Shown here one piece after another: positions 25,155 through 33,200 of a DNA stretch of 54,913 nt. A program made the translations under genes and the position numbers. Under the pieces are notes generated by a model. That model did no database searches and had not been told where the DNA came from. It saw only the letters and a list, made by a program, of their open reading frames with translations. Source of the DNA: DASUZB01 sp036377075 (lineage in GTDB: Bacteria > Actinomycetota > CALGFH01); the NCBI GenBank assembly GCA_036377075.1, contig DASUZB010000055.1, forward strand, positions 1 through 54,913, given 5' to 3'. Numbering within the stretch: position 1 is the first letter of the stretch; each line of letters opens with the position of its first letter.

Positions 25155-25172
25155 TGTTACCACACAGTAACA
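25155..25172. promoter_or_regulatory. Operator-like palindrome upstream of SCP2-hydrolase
   Basis: TGTTAC CACACA GTAACA is a perfect 6-6-6 inverted repeat about 30 bases before the preferred GTG start. Its size and symmetry suit a TetR-type repressor. It differs from the GTAC-based operators at 23064-23112, so a different regulator is implied. Confidence 0.5.
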
Positions 25173-25223
25173 TTTGCCGGCGGCGCTGTCCCGCCTCGGA
25201 TCTACGGAACCGAGGCGGACGCG

Positions 25224-25661
25224 TCAGCCGATCTCGTCGATGTGGGCGATGTTCGCCTGGTCGGCCTCGTCGGCGCTGGGGGTGCCGGCCAGCCACGCGT
25301 CCAGGATCTCGTCGAGCTGCGCCGGGGAGGTCAGCCGCAGGCTGAGCGCGAGCACGTTGGCGTCGTTCCACCGGCGTGCGCCCTCGGCGGTGGCGGCGTC
25401 CACGCACAGCGCGGCGCGGACCCCGGCGACCTTGTTCGCCGCGATCGAGGCGCCGGTCCCGGTCCAGCAGCAAACCACCGCCTGGTCGGCCCGCCCGGTG
25501 GCGACGTCCCGCGCGGCCGCCTCGCTGGCCCACGCCCAGTCGTCCCGCTCACCGGGCGCCAGCGCCCCGTGGGTCACCACCTCGTGGCCGCGACGGCGTA
25601 GCTGCTCGACGACCTCGCCGGCGACGCCGGTGTCCTCGTCGGCAGCGACTGCGATCCTCAT
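25224..25661 (-). CDS. RpiB/LacAB-like sugar-phosphate isomerase family protein
   Basis: A 145-residue Rossmann-like protein of the RpiB/LacA/LacB family, which interconverts aldose and ketose phosphates. The core CWTGTGASIAANKVAGVRAALC matches the RpiB block CGTGIGMSIAANK with the active-site Cys kept but Gly changed to Trp. WNDANVLALS matches the HNDAN block without its His. The N-terminal DHAG motif is also absent (DEDTG). It is therefore a divergent member whose activity is uncertain. It lies 39 bases after the sucrase-ferredoxin-like gene, probably the last gene of that leftward unit. Confidence 0.8.
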   Translation of the reverse strand: MRIAVAADEDTGVAGEVVEQLRRRGHEVVTHGALAPGERDDWAWASEAAARDVATGRADQAVVCCWTGTGASIAANKVAGVRAALCVDAATAEGARRWNDANVLALSLRLTSPAQLDEILDAWLAGTPSADEADQANIAHIDEIG

Positions 25662-25700
25662 CCCGCCCCCGCTCGATCGCCCAACTCACCTCCAGCCAGC

Positions 25701-26633
25701 CTACGGCACCCGCTGGCGGCGGGCGAGGTCGAGCAGGTGGTAGCCGGGCGGGCGGTGCGGTCGCGTGGCGTTGCAGGTGAGCAGGCGGTCGGGCTCGGTG
25801 GCGGTGACCCGCAGGCGCACCAGCCAGCGGTCGCCGGTCCGGGTGGCGAAGCCGACCGCGACCACGCCGCCGGGAGCGGCCTCGCGCGACTCGGCGACCA
25901 GCTCGTCGATCTCGGTCAGGCCCTGCTCCCGGCGGAGGAAGTGCTCCGCCGCCTGCACGGCCGGCGGGTAGCAGCAGCGCCCGCGGTAGTGCTCCAGGTC
26001 GAGGCGCCCACGCTCGTGCAGCGCGACCACCCGCGGCGCCTCGCCGGGGCCGACCCGGCCGTAGTAGACGCCCTCCGGCAGGCAGACGAGGTTGCCGGCG
26101 AAGCGGTCACCGCCGACGTGGGAGCACTCCCAGGCGCGCTCGCCGGCGCTGGTCGCCAGCGCCTGCGCCAGCGGCCGGCCCCAGGTGGCGCAGCACTGGT
26201 CGTGGCGGCCGTTGGTGCAGGCGAGGTAGAGCGGCCGTGCGAGCGGCGCGCCGTAGCCGGGCGCCGTCCCCCCGCCGAGCCGGGTCCAGTCGAGGCCCAG
26301 CAGCTCCTCGGCGTCGTCCAGGCGCAGCTCCTCGAGCCAGCGAGCCTGCCTGCCGGTATGGGCGATGAAGGCACGGCGTGGGCCGGGCGTGGCGCGGCCG
26401 GGGCGGCGGACCAGCAGCACGCGCACGCCGGTCGCGTGCCCCCGCCGCCGCAGCGCGCTGCCGACGGCCTGGTCGAGGCGGCTCTCGAGCAGCGGCTCGG
26501 AGCCCCAGGGACCGGGCTGCTCGACCAGCACCCAGGCCCGCACCAGCGACGCGGTGGCGAGCAGCGGCTCGCCCAGTCCGCGGGAGACGGCGCTGCAGGT
26601 CCCCCCGGTCAAGGACGCAGGCCCTTCAATCAC
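25701..26633 (-). CDS. Sucrase/ferredoxin-like (thioredoxin-fold Fe-S) protein
   Basis: A 310-residue protein of the sucraseferredoxin-like family. The diagnostic block CTNGRHDQCCATWGRP (139-154, Cys139, Cys147, Cys148) is followed by the HVGGDRFAGNLVCLPEGVYYGRV stretch starting at 172. Relatives have a thioredoxin-like [2Fe-2S] ferredoxin fold and no proven sucrase activity. GTG 26633 overlaps the end of the cupin oxygenase gene by 8 bases, so the two are translationally coupled. An electron-transfer role for the neighbouring oxygenase is possible, as inference only. Confidence 0.85.
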   Translation of the reverse strand: MIEGPASLTGGTCSAVSRGLGEPLLATASLVRAWVLVEQPGPWGSEPLLESRLDQAVGSALRRRGHATGVRVLLVRRPGRATPGPRRAFIAHTGRQARWLEELRLDDAEELLGLDWTRLGGGTAPGYGAPLARPLYLACTNGRHDQCCATWGRPLAQALATSAGERAWECSHVGGDRFAGNLVCLPEGVYYGRVGPGEAPRVVALHERGRLDLEHYRGRCCYPPAVQAAEHFLRREQGLTEIDELVAESREAAPGGVVAVGFATRTGDRWLVRLRVTATEPDRLLTCNATRPHRPPGYHLLDLARRQRVP

Positions 26634-27810
26634 TGACGTCGGACTCCAGGAGGCCTTCCCGGATGAGCCGGCGGACCAGGACGAGGCGGCTCTCCGGGTC
26701 CAGCTCGGCGGCGAGGTCGGCGACGGCCAAGCGCTCCCGCCGCAGCAGCGCGCGGAGCGCGGGCTCGACCCACGCCGGGAAGGTCAGCCGCCGGTCGCCC
26801 AGCTCCAGCACCGGCCGGCCGCCGTCGTGGCGCAACCGGCAGACCGATCCGGGGCGGCGCCGGACCACGGTCGCGTCCGAGACCGCGTCGAGCGCCAGGA
26901 GCTGCTGCAGCTGCCCGGTGAGGATCGGCGGGCGCGACGACCAGAAGCGCCGCGCCGCGGCCTCGGCCAGTTCGGCGGGCTCGAGCTCGGCGAGGCGGCG
27001 GCGCACCTCGGCGAGGCGCTCGGCCACCTCCGGGCCGATGGCGCCGGGGTCGTCGGCGAACCGCGGCGGCAGCGCGCCGTCGAACGCCGCGTCGTCGAGC
27101 ACCCCCTGCACCGCCTGGCGCAGCAGCTCGCGCCAGCTGGAGGCGAGCACCCCGACGGTGAGGTGGGCGGAGGCCGACTGCTCGGTCCAGACCGCATGCG
27201 GGAACCCGACCGGCACGTAGAGGCAGTCGCCCGGCTCCAGGGTGGCGTCGAGCAGGCGCTCGCCGGGCTTCTCCGGGTCGCCTTCGTCGCCGGGCAGGTA
27301 CACCTCCCAGCGCTTGCGGCCGTGGACCTGCAGCACGAAGACGTCGTGGCCGTCGGCGTGCAACCCGAGCCCGCGCGACGACCGCGGGGTCACGTACGCG
27401 TTGACCTGCACCGGGTGGGTGAGACTGAGCTCCAGGTCGCGGCAGAAGCGGGTCAGCGGCAGCCAGGAGCGGTGCAGGCTCTGCAGCACGATGGTGGCGC
27501 CGTCGGCGAACAGCCGGTAGACCTTGCCCGGGTCGGCGAGGTCGTCGAGCGGCTTGGAGCCGACCCGGCCGGACCTGGTGTAGCGCGCCGGCGGCAGCGT
27601 CGTGCCGTCCTTGACCATGCGGAAGGCCGGCAGGCGCAGGGAGGTGGCGGCGACCACGTGGTCGGCGCCGGCGACGCCGAACAGGTCGGCGAAGCCGCCG
27701 GAGTCCGCGCCCGGCCGGTACAGCGGGGCACGGCCCCAGTGCTCGCGGACGAACCGCTCCGGGTCGCCGACGCAGCGGCGCAGCGCGCTACCGGTCGGTG
27801 CCGTCGGCAT
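26626..27810 (-). CDS. JmjC-type cupin oxygenase (2-oxoglutarate/Fe(II))
   Basis: A 394-residue cupin_4/JmjC protein resembling ribosomal oxygenase YcfD (RoxA). The iron site is the HxD of GLHADGHD (His151, Asp153) and the distal His205 in VPVGFPHAVW. A core YVTPRSSRGLGLHAD ... GRKRWEVY and a C-terminal winged-helix-like part (LTFPAWVEPALRALL) are both typical. These enzymes hydroxylate protein side chains. I start at ATG 27810, which overlaps the 3' end of the Asp-repeat gene by 23 bases. The frame stays open to 28080, but that part translates antiphase to the conserved repeat. Substrate inferred from coupling: the repeat protein. Confidence 0.85.
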   Translation of the reverse strand: MPTAPTGSALRRCVGDPERFVREHWGRAPLYRPGADSGGFADLFGVAGADHVVAATSLRLPAFRMVKDGTTLPPARYTRSGRVGSKPLDDLADPGKVYRLFADGATIVLQSLHRSWLPLTRFCRDLELSLTHPVQVNAYVTPRSSRGLGLHADGHDVFVLQVHGRKRWEVYLPGDEGDPEKPGERLLDATLEPGDCLYVPVGFPHAVWTEQSASAHLTVGVLASSWRELLRQAVQGVLDDAAFDGALPPRFADDPGAIGPEVAERLAEVRRRLAELEPAELAEAAARRFWSSRPPILTGQLQQLLALDAVSDATVVRRRPGSVCRLRHDGGRPVLELGDRRLTFPAWVEPALRALLRRERLAVADLAAELDPESRLVLVRRLIREGLLESDVSD

Positions 27811-28132
27811 CGGCCCCGAGGCCGCTGTCCGCGTCGTCGACGCCGTCGGCGTCGGTCCCGTCGGCGTCGCCGCTGTCGGCCACGTCGGTGCCGTCGACGC
27901 CGTCGGCGCGGTCGGTGCCGTCCGCACGATCGGCCCGGTCGGTGCCGTCGACGCCGTCGGCGCGGTCGGTGCCGTCGGCACGGTCCGCCCGGTCGGTGCC
28001 GTCGGCGTCCCTGCCGTCGGCGTCGCCGCCGCCGGAGTCGACGTCGTCGCTGTCGCCCGGCCGCTGGCCGGTGGTGCCACCCTGCGAGGTGGTGATGTCG
28101 TCGTCCCGGAGGGGCGGGTTGTCAGCGCTCAT
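27788..28132 (-). CDS. Asp-triplet repeat protein coupled to JmjC oxygenase
   Basis: A 114-residue protein with no family I recognise. It has 36 Asp and no Glu, Lys, Cys, His, Phe, Tyr or Trp. After a start region (MSADNPPLRDDDITTSQGG) Asp recurs strictly every third residue from 44 to 89, as triplets DGT, DRA and DGV, including two perfect 18-residue units at 45-62 and 63-80. The two units differ in DNA only at synonymous positions of this frame, which argues it is translated and selected. ATG 28132 follows GCTGGAGGCCATCTG. It overlaps the oxygenase gene. It could be a modification substrate, a Ca2+-binding acidic protein, or a RiPP-like precursor; function unproven. Confidence 0.75.
   Translation of the reverse strand: MSADNPPLRDDDITTSQGGTTGQRPGDSDDVDSGGGDADGRDADGTDRADRADGTDRADGVDGTDRADRADGTDRADGVDGTDVADSGDADGTDADGVDDADSGLGADADGTDR
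27893..28000 (-). repeat. Two tandem 54-base units encoding DGT/DRA triplets
   Basis: Copies at 27947-28000 and 27893-27946 encode the same 18 residues. They differ at three codons (GCG/GCC, GAC/GAT, GCC/GCG), all silent in the Asp frame. In the frame of the cupin gene the same changes give GRTV versus GPIV. The units are built of 9-base sub-repeats, which continue less perfectly on both sides. Confidence 0.85.
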
Positions 28133-28228
28133 CAGATGGCCTCCAGCTTCGACCGAGTCGCGCCCGGTTCGGCGGACGGGCTGCCAAGCTACCGCAACCT
28201 ACCACCGGCGCCCGCCGGCGTCGCCGGA

Positions 28229-29218
28229 TCAGGTCGGGCGGCACTCGACCACCAGGCCGCCGGACGGCCGCCGCTCGACCGACGCCACCTCGAGGCCGGC
28301 GTGGCGCGCCAGCTCCCGGAACCGCGGCAGGCTGCTGGTCGTGCCGCCGAGCAGCACCATCTCGATCTCCAGGCGCCGCGGCGTGTCCTCCTCTGCCACC
28401 CCGCCGATGACCACCACCCGCCCGCCGGGGCGGGCCGCCTCGGCGCAACGGCGCAGGATCGCGGTCGTCTCCCGCTCCGGCCAGTCGTTGAGCACCTTCT
28501 TCAGCAGGTACAGGTCGGCGCCCGCCGGCAGCGGGTCGAAGAAGCTCTGGCCCACCGTGGTCACGCGGTCGGCGACGCCGGCGGCCGCGAAGGTCTCGGC
28601 GGAGCGCGCCACCGTGCCGGGGAAGTCCACCAGGGTGCCGTGGACGTGCGGCCGGGCGCGGAGGATCTCGGCCAGCATCGCCCCGGTCCCGCCGCCGACG
28701 TCGACCACGGTCCTGACCGAGTCCCAGCCGCCGGCGATCGGGACGTCCGCGTCCGGGGTGCCGTGCCCGGCCGGGCCCATGAGCGCGTCGAAGCTCGCCC
28801 CGACCTCGGGGTGGGCGGCCAGGTCCTCCCAGAACGGCAGGCCGAAGAGCTCGGCGTAGCCGGGCGCGCCGGTCCGGACGTAGGTGGGCAGGGTGCCCCA
28901 GGCGTAGGCCATGCGGCCGCCGATGCCGTCGAGGCCCAGGAAGTGCGACGAGCCGAGCAGCCCCCTGGCGGCCTCGTTGAGCGCGAACCGGCCCGGCGCG
29001 ATCTCCTCGAAGACGCCCTTCCCCACCAGGTGCGCGAGCACGTTGTGGAGGGCGTCGGCGTCGCAGCCGGCCGCCGCCGCGAGCCGCTCGACCTCGGTGA
29101 CGCCGGCGGCGACGTGCTCGGCGATCCGCAGGGTCGCCACCACCCGGATGCACCAGGGCGTGCACAGGTCGCTCAGCGCCTCGAGGTCGGCCCCCTGCTG
29201 CGCTTGCGTGGTCGGCAT
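28229..29218 (-). CDS. SAM-dependent O-methyltransferase (family 2)
   Basis: A 329-residue class I methyltransferase of the plant-COMT-like O-methyltransferase family. It has an N-terminal winged-helix dimerisation domain (about 15-90), the SAM motif VVDVGGGTG (171-179), and LVDFPGTV as the acidic SAM loop. The usual catalytic LHDW block is VLNDWPE, with Asn244 in place of His, so the catalytic base may be lost or replaced. ATG 29218 is chosen as the start by family length. It precedes the repeat protein by 96 bases on the same strand and diverges from the BBE-type oxidase. Confidence 0.85.
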   Translation of the reverse strand: MPTTQAQQGADLEALSDLCTPWCIRVVATLRIAEHVAAGVTEVERLAAAAGCDADALHNVLAHLVGKGVFEEIAPGRFALNEAARGLLGSSHFLGLDGIGGRMAYAWGTLPTYVRTGAPGYAELFGLPFWEDLAAHPEVGASFDALMGPAGHGTPDADVPIAGGWDSVRTVVDVGGGTGAMLAEILRARPHVHGTLVDFPGTVARSAETFAAAGVADRVTTVGQSFFDPLPAGADLYLLKKVLNDWPERETTAILRRCAEAARPGGRVVVIGGVAEEDTPRRLEIEMVLLGGTTSSLPRFRELARHAGLEVASVERRPSGGLVVECRPT

Positions 29219-29304
29219 GTCAGGCTCGCTTTCGCTGTCAGGATCCGGTTGGACGGCGGCAGGGGCGGCGCGGTCGCGTCCCACCGCGACGCTACGATCG
29301 CACC

Positions 29305-30723
29305 ATGACAGGTTCCGTTCCTGACTGGGATGCCTTGCAGGGGGCGATCGCCGGCGAGGTCGTGCTGCCCGGCTCGCCCGGCTACGAGCTGGCGCGCAAG
29401 CCGGCGATCGCCAGCTTCGACGGGTTCCGGCCGCGGGCGGTGGTGCGCTGCGCCAGTCCGGAGGACGTTGCCGCGACGATCGCGCTGGCTGGCCGGTCGG
29501 GGCTGCACGCGGTGCCGCGCAGCGGTGGGCACTGCTTCGCCGGCCGCTCCTCCACCAGCGGGGTCGTCCTCGACGTCACCCCGATGCGCTCGGTCATGCT
29601 GGCCCATGGCCAGGCGACGATCGGCGCCGGCGCCCGGCTCGGCGAGGTGTACGACGCGCTGGCGGCGCAGGGCCTGACGATCGCGGCCGGCTGCGGCCCC
29701 ACCGTCGGGATCGCCGGCCTGGTGCTCGGCGGCGGGCTCGGCATCCTCGGCCGCCGGCACGGCCTGACCTGCGACCAGCTGCTCGCCGCCCGGGTCGTCC
29801 TCGCCGACGGTCGGGTGGTGGACTGCGACCAGCACCACGAGCCCGAGCTGTTCTGGGCGCTGCGCGGCGCTGGCGGCGGCAACTTCGGCGTGGTCACCTC
29901 GCTGGTGTTCCGCACCCTGCCGGCGGGGTCGGCGACCAGCTTCCACCTGCGCTGGCCGCACGCCAGGGCGGCCGCGGTCCTCGACGCCTGGCAGCACTGG
30001 TCGCCCGACGCGCCCGACGAGCTGGCGGCGAGCCTGCTGCTGACCGCCGCGGGACGGGCCGATCCCGTGGTCCACCTGATCGGCGCCATGCAGGGCAGCG
30101 AGTCCGACACCACCGCACTGCTCGACCAGCTGGTGGTCCGCGCCGGCGCGGACCCCGAGGCGGCGAGCCGCACGCACTCCCCCTACCGCGAGACCAAGCG
30201 GCAACTGGCCGAGCTCGGCGACCAGCTCGCCGAGCCGCCCCCGGACGGGCCCGCCCCACCCGGGCACCCGTTCAGCAAGTCGGAGTTCTTCCGCCGGACG
30301 CTGCCGGCGGAGGCGATCACGGCGCTGCTGCGGAACTTCCAGGTGGGCGCGGTTCCGGGCCAGGCGCGGGAGCTCGACTTCAGCCCCTGGGGCGGCGCCT
30401 ACAACCGCGTGCCCGAGGACGCCACCGCCTTCGCCCACCGCGGCGAGCGGTTCCTGCTCAAGCACGCGGTGGTGGTCGACCCCGGCGCCACGCCGGCCGA
30501 GACCGAGGCCGCACGGGCCTGGCTGCGGCGCTCGTGGGCGACGGTGCACCCGTGGGGCTCTGGGCGCGTCTACCCGAACTTCCCCGACCCCGACCTCGAC
30601 GACTGGGCGCGGGCCTACCACGCCGGCAACCTCGAGCGCCTCCTGCGTGCCAAGCGCCGCTACGACCCCGACGGCTTCTTCCGCTTCCACCAGTCGATCC
30701 CCAGCCACGCCGAGGCGCGCTGA
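29305..30723 (+). CDS. FAD-binding oxidoreductase, BBE family
   Basis: A 472-residue flavoprotein of the berberine-bridge-enzyme / VAO family: FAD_binding_4 domain to about 210, and a C-terminal BBE block NFPDPDLDDWARAYHAGNLERLLRAKRRYDPDGFFRFHQSI. PRSGGHCFAG carries His76, the usual 8-alpha attachment site. The position for a second covalent link reads AGCGPTVG with Cys130 one residue earlier than the canonical CPTVG, so bicovalent FAD is uncertain. It would oxidise an alcohol or sugar using O2. TACGAT at 29293-29298 is a good -10 for a leaderless start at ATG 29305. Confidence 0.88.
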   Translation: MTGSVPDWDALQGAIAGEVVLPGSPGYELARKPAIASFDGFRPRAVVRCASPEDVAATIALAGRSGLHAVPRSGGHCFAGRSSTSGVVLDVTPMRSVMLAHGQATIGAGARLGEVYDALAAQGLTIAAGCGPTVGIAGLVLGGGLGILGRRHGLTCDQLLAARVVLADGRVVDCDQHHEPELFWALRGAGGGNFGVVTSLVFRTLPAGSATSFHLRWPHARAAAVLDAWQHWSPDAPDELAASLLLTAAGRADPVVHLIGAMQGSESDTTALLDQLVVRAGADPEAASRTHSPYRETKRQLAELGDQLAEPPPDGPAPPGHPFSKSEFFRRTLPAEAITALLRNFQVGAVPGQARELDFSPWGGAYNRVPEDATAFAHRGERFLLKHAVVVDPGATPAETEAARAWLRRSWATVHPWGSGRVYPNFPDPDLDDWARAYHAGNLERLLRAKRRYDPDGFFRFHQSIPSHAEAR

Positions 30724-30739
30724 CGGGGGACGCCCCGCG

Positions 30740-31413
<674 letters not shown>

Positions 31414-31417
<4 letters not shown>

Positions 31418-32871
31418 CTCGGCTCCGTCGCGTGGTCGCGGCCGTCCAGCGGGAGCACCGCCTCGACCAGGTAGCCGCCCTGGGGGGTCGCCCCGGTGGC
31501 CAGGTGGCCGCCGAGCATCGCGGCGCGCTCCCGCATGCCGATGATGCCCTGTCCGGGCTGCGCCGGCCTGGCGTGGTCGGGGCGGCCCGGCGGCGCCTCG
31601 TTGCGCACGCGCAGCCACAGGCGGTCGGGCTCGTAGCCGACCTCGACGGTGGCGCTGGCGCCCGGGGCGTGGCGCAGGGTGTTGCTGAGGGCCTCCTGGA
31701 TGATCCGGTAGGCGGACAGCTCCACGCCCGAGGGCAGCGGCCGCGCGGCGCCGACCACCCGCAGGTCCACCGCCAGGCCGGCGCCGCGGACGGCGGCGAG
31801 CAGCGCGTCGAGCCCCCCCATGCCCGGCTGGGGCGCGTGCTCGACGCTCGCGTCCGCCCCGCGCAGCACGCCGAGCAGGCGGCGCATCTCGGTCAGCGCC
31901 TCGCGGGCGATCGCGCTCGTCTCGGCGAGGTCGTCCTTGGCGGCCTCGGGCAGCTCGGGGATGCGGAAGGGGGCGGTCTCGGTACGCACGGCGATCACCG
32001 ACATGTGGTGGGCGACGATGTCGTGGAGCTCCCGCGCGATCCGGGCGCGCTCCTCGAGCAGGGCGCTGCGCGCCTGCTCCTCCTCCTGCTGCTGCCTGCC
32101 CTCGACCAGCTCGTGCTGCAGCCGCCGCCGCGTGCCGATCAGGTAGCAGTAGGCGAACCCGACCGTCAGCAGGGCGAGGGTGGCGTAGACCTCGCCCGAG
32201 GTGGTCGCCCGGGCCCCGGTGGCGACGAAGCTGAACACGACGGTGGCACCGGTGACCAGCCAGATCCCGACCAGCAGGTGGAGGCCGACGCGGACCGCGA
32301 CGGCATAGATCACGTAGATGGCGACCAGGATCACCGGCGGCGGCCACGGCGGCCCTTCCCTGGACAGCGGCGGCGCGACCACCACCACCGCCGCGGCCAC
32401 CAGCATCTGCAGCCGCCAGGCGCGCAGCGGCGTCCTGCCCGCCAGGCCCAGCGGCAGCACCACCAGGACGGCGAGCGGCGGGACCAGGAAGTCGGCGATC
32501 CGGTGGTTGTCGAACATGTACTCGACGGTCGGCAGGAAGGTCGCGGCGGCGGCCAGCCAAAGCACCGGCACGCGGTAGCGGCGCAGCCAGTCGAAGCGCC
32601 AACCGCTGAGTGGCAGGTCCGGCGGCTCCGGCCCGACCAGCAGCTCGGTCGGGGCGTCGGCGAAGCGCTGCAGCGCGTCGCGCAGCGAGCGCACGTCGGA
32701 AGCTTCGCGCGCGGCGCGCCGCCAGGTCGGCGCCGGGCGCGCCGTTGCTCCGGCCAGCCGCTGCGCCGCAGCCAGCCCCCGCCGTGGCGCAGCCAGCAGC
32801 AGCCGCCGCGCCGCCGCCAGCAGGGTGGCGCGGCGTGGCCGTCCGGGTCTCGGGTCCTCGGGTCGTCGCAT
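31414..32871 (-). CDS. HisKA_3 sensor histidine kinase
   Basis: About 485 residues. A basic cytoplasmic N-terminus of some 100 residues precedes roughly six membrane helices (for example PVLWLAAAATFLPTV, VILVAIYVIYAVAVRV). A short coiled coil rich in Gln/Glu leads to the dimerisation box ARELHDIVAHHMSVIAVR with the phospho-His near 290. The ATPase domain has an N box (YRIIQEALSNTLRHA) and a G box (GQGIIGMRERA). It phosphorylates the adjacent regulator. The start is uncertain: ATG 32871 is preceded by a TGTAGCCT-like -10 for a leaderless start, while 32895 and 32916 are also open. Confidence 0.87.
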
Positions 32872-33200
32872 CGCTGGCAGGCTACATCCGGGCATCCGCG
32901 CCGGTCGTGACCCCATGGGGTGATCTCCTGCCGGCGGCGTGCTACCGCGGAGCTACCGGCGTGCCCGACCGTGGCACCGGCACGGGACCGCGACCGCCTG
33001 ACCGGTTCGTCGCGCTCCTCCCTGGTTCGGCACGTGGCGCGGCCGGCCTCCTGCGACCTGGGCGCCAGCCGCGGGCCCACCCGCTACCCGAGCGGTAGCG
33101 GCAGGACGGCTCCGTGGGGTGACGCGGCCTCCGCGGCTGCGCTGGGACCTTCCGCTCGACGGCCAGAACCGCTGGCCTGCTGGAACGGAAGGCATTCCCG
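32872..33200. promoter_or_regulatory. Divergent regulatory region with GCTACC repeats
   Basis: These 329 bases separate the leftward kinase operon from the rightward phospholipase-acyltransferase gene; no gene is evident. A perfect 12-base palindrome ACCCCATGGGGT lies at 32910-32921. GCTACCG occurs twice as a direct repeat (32941, 32952). A strong dyad at 33081-33101 has 8-base arms CCGCTACC / GGTAGCGG around CGAGC. Four copies of the same GCTACC core suggest binding sites for one regulator, plausibly the adjacent LuxR-type protein. Confidence 0.5.

Noticed and set aside
27893..28000. Possible CRISPR array
   Set aside because: The 54-base units are directly adjacent without spacers and encode protein. 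No other short repeats with regular unique spacers are visible in the window.
27811..28080. Extension of the cupin oxygenase by 90 residues of Thr/Ala/Pro repeats
   Set aside because: The region is the Asp-repeat gene read in another frame, and the repeat copies change residues in this frame but not in the Asp frame.
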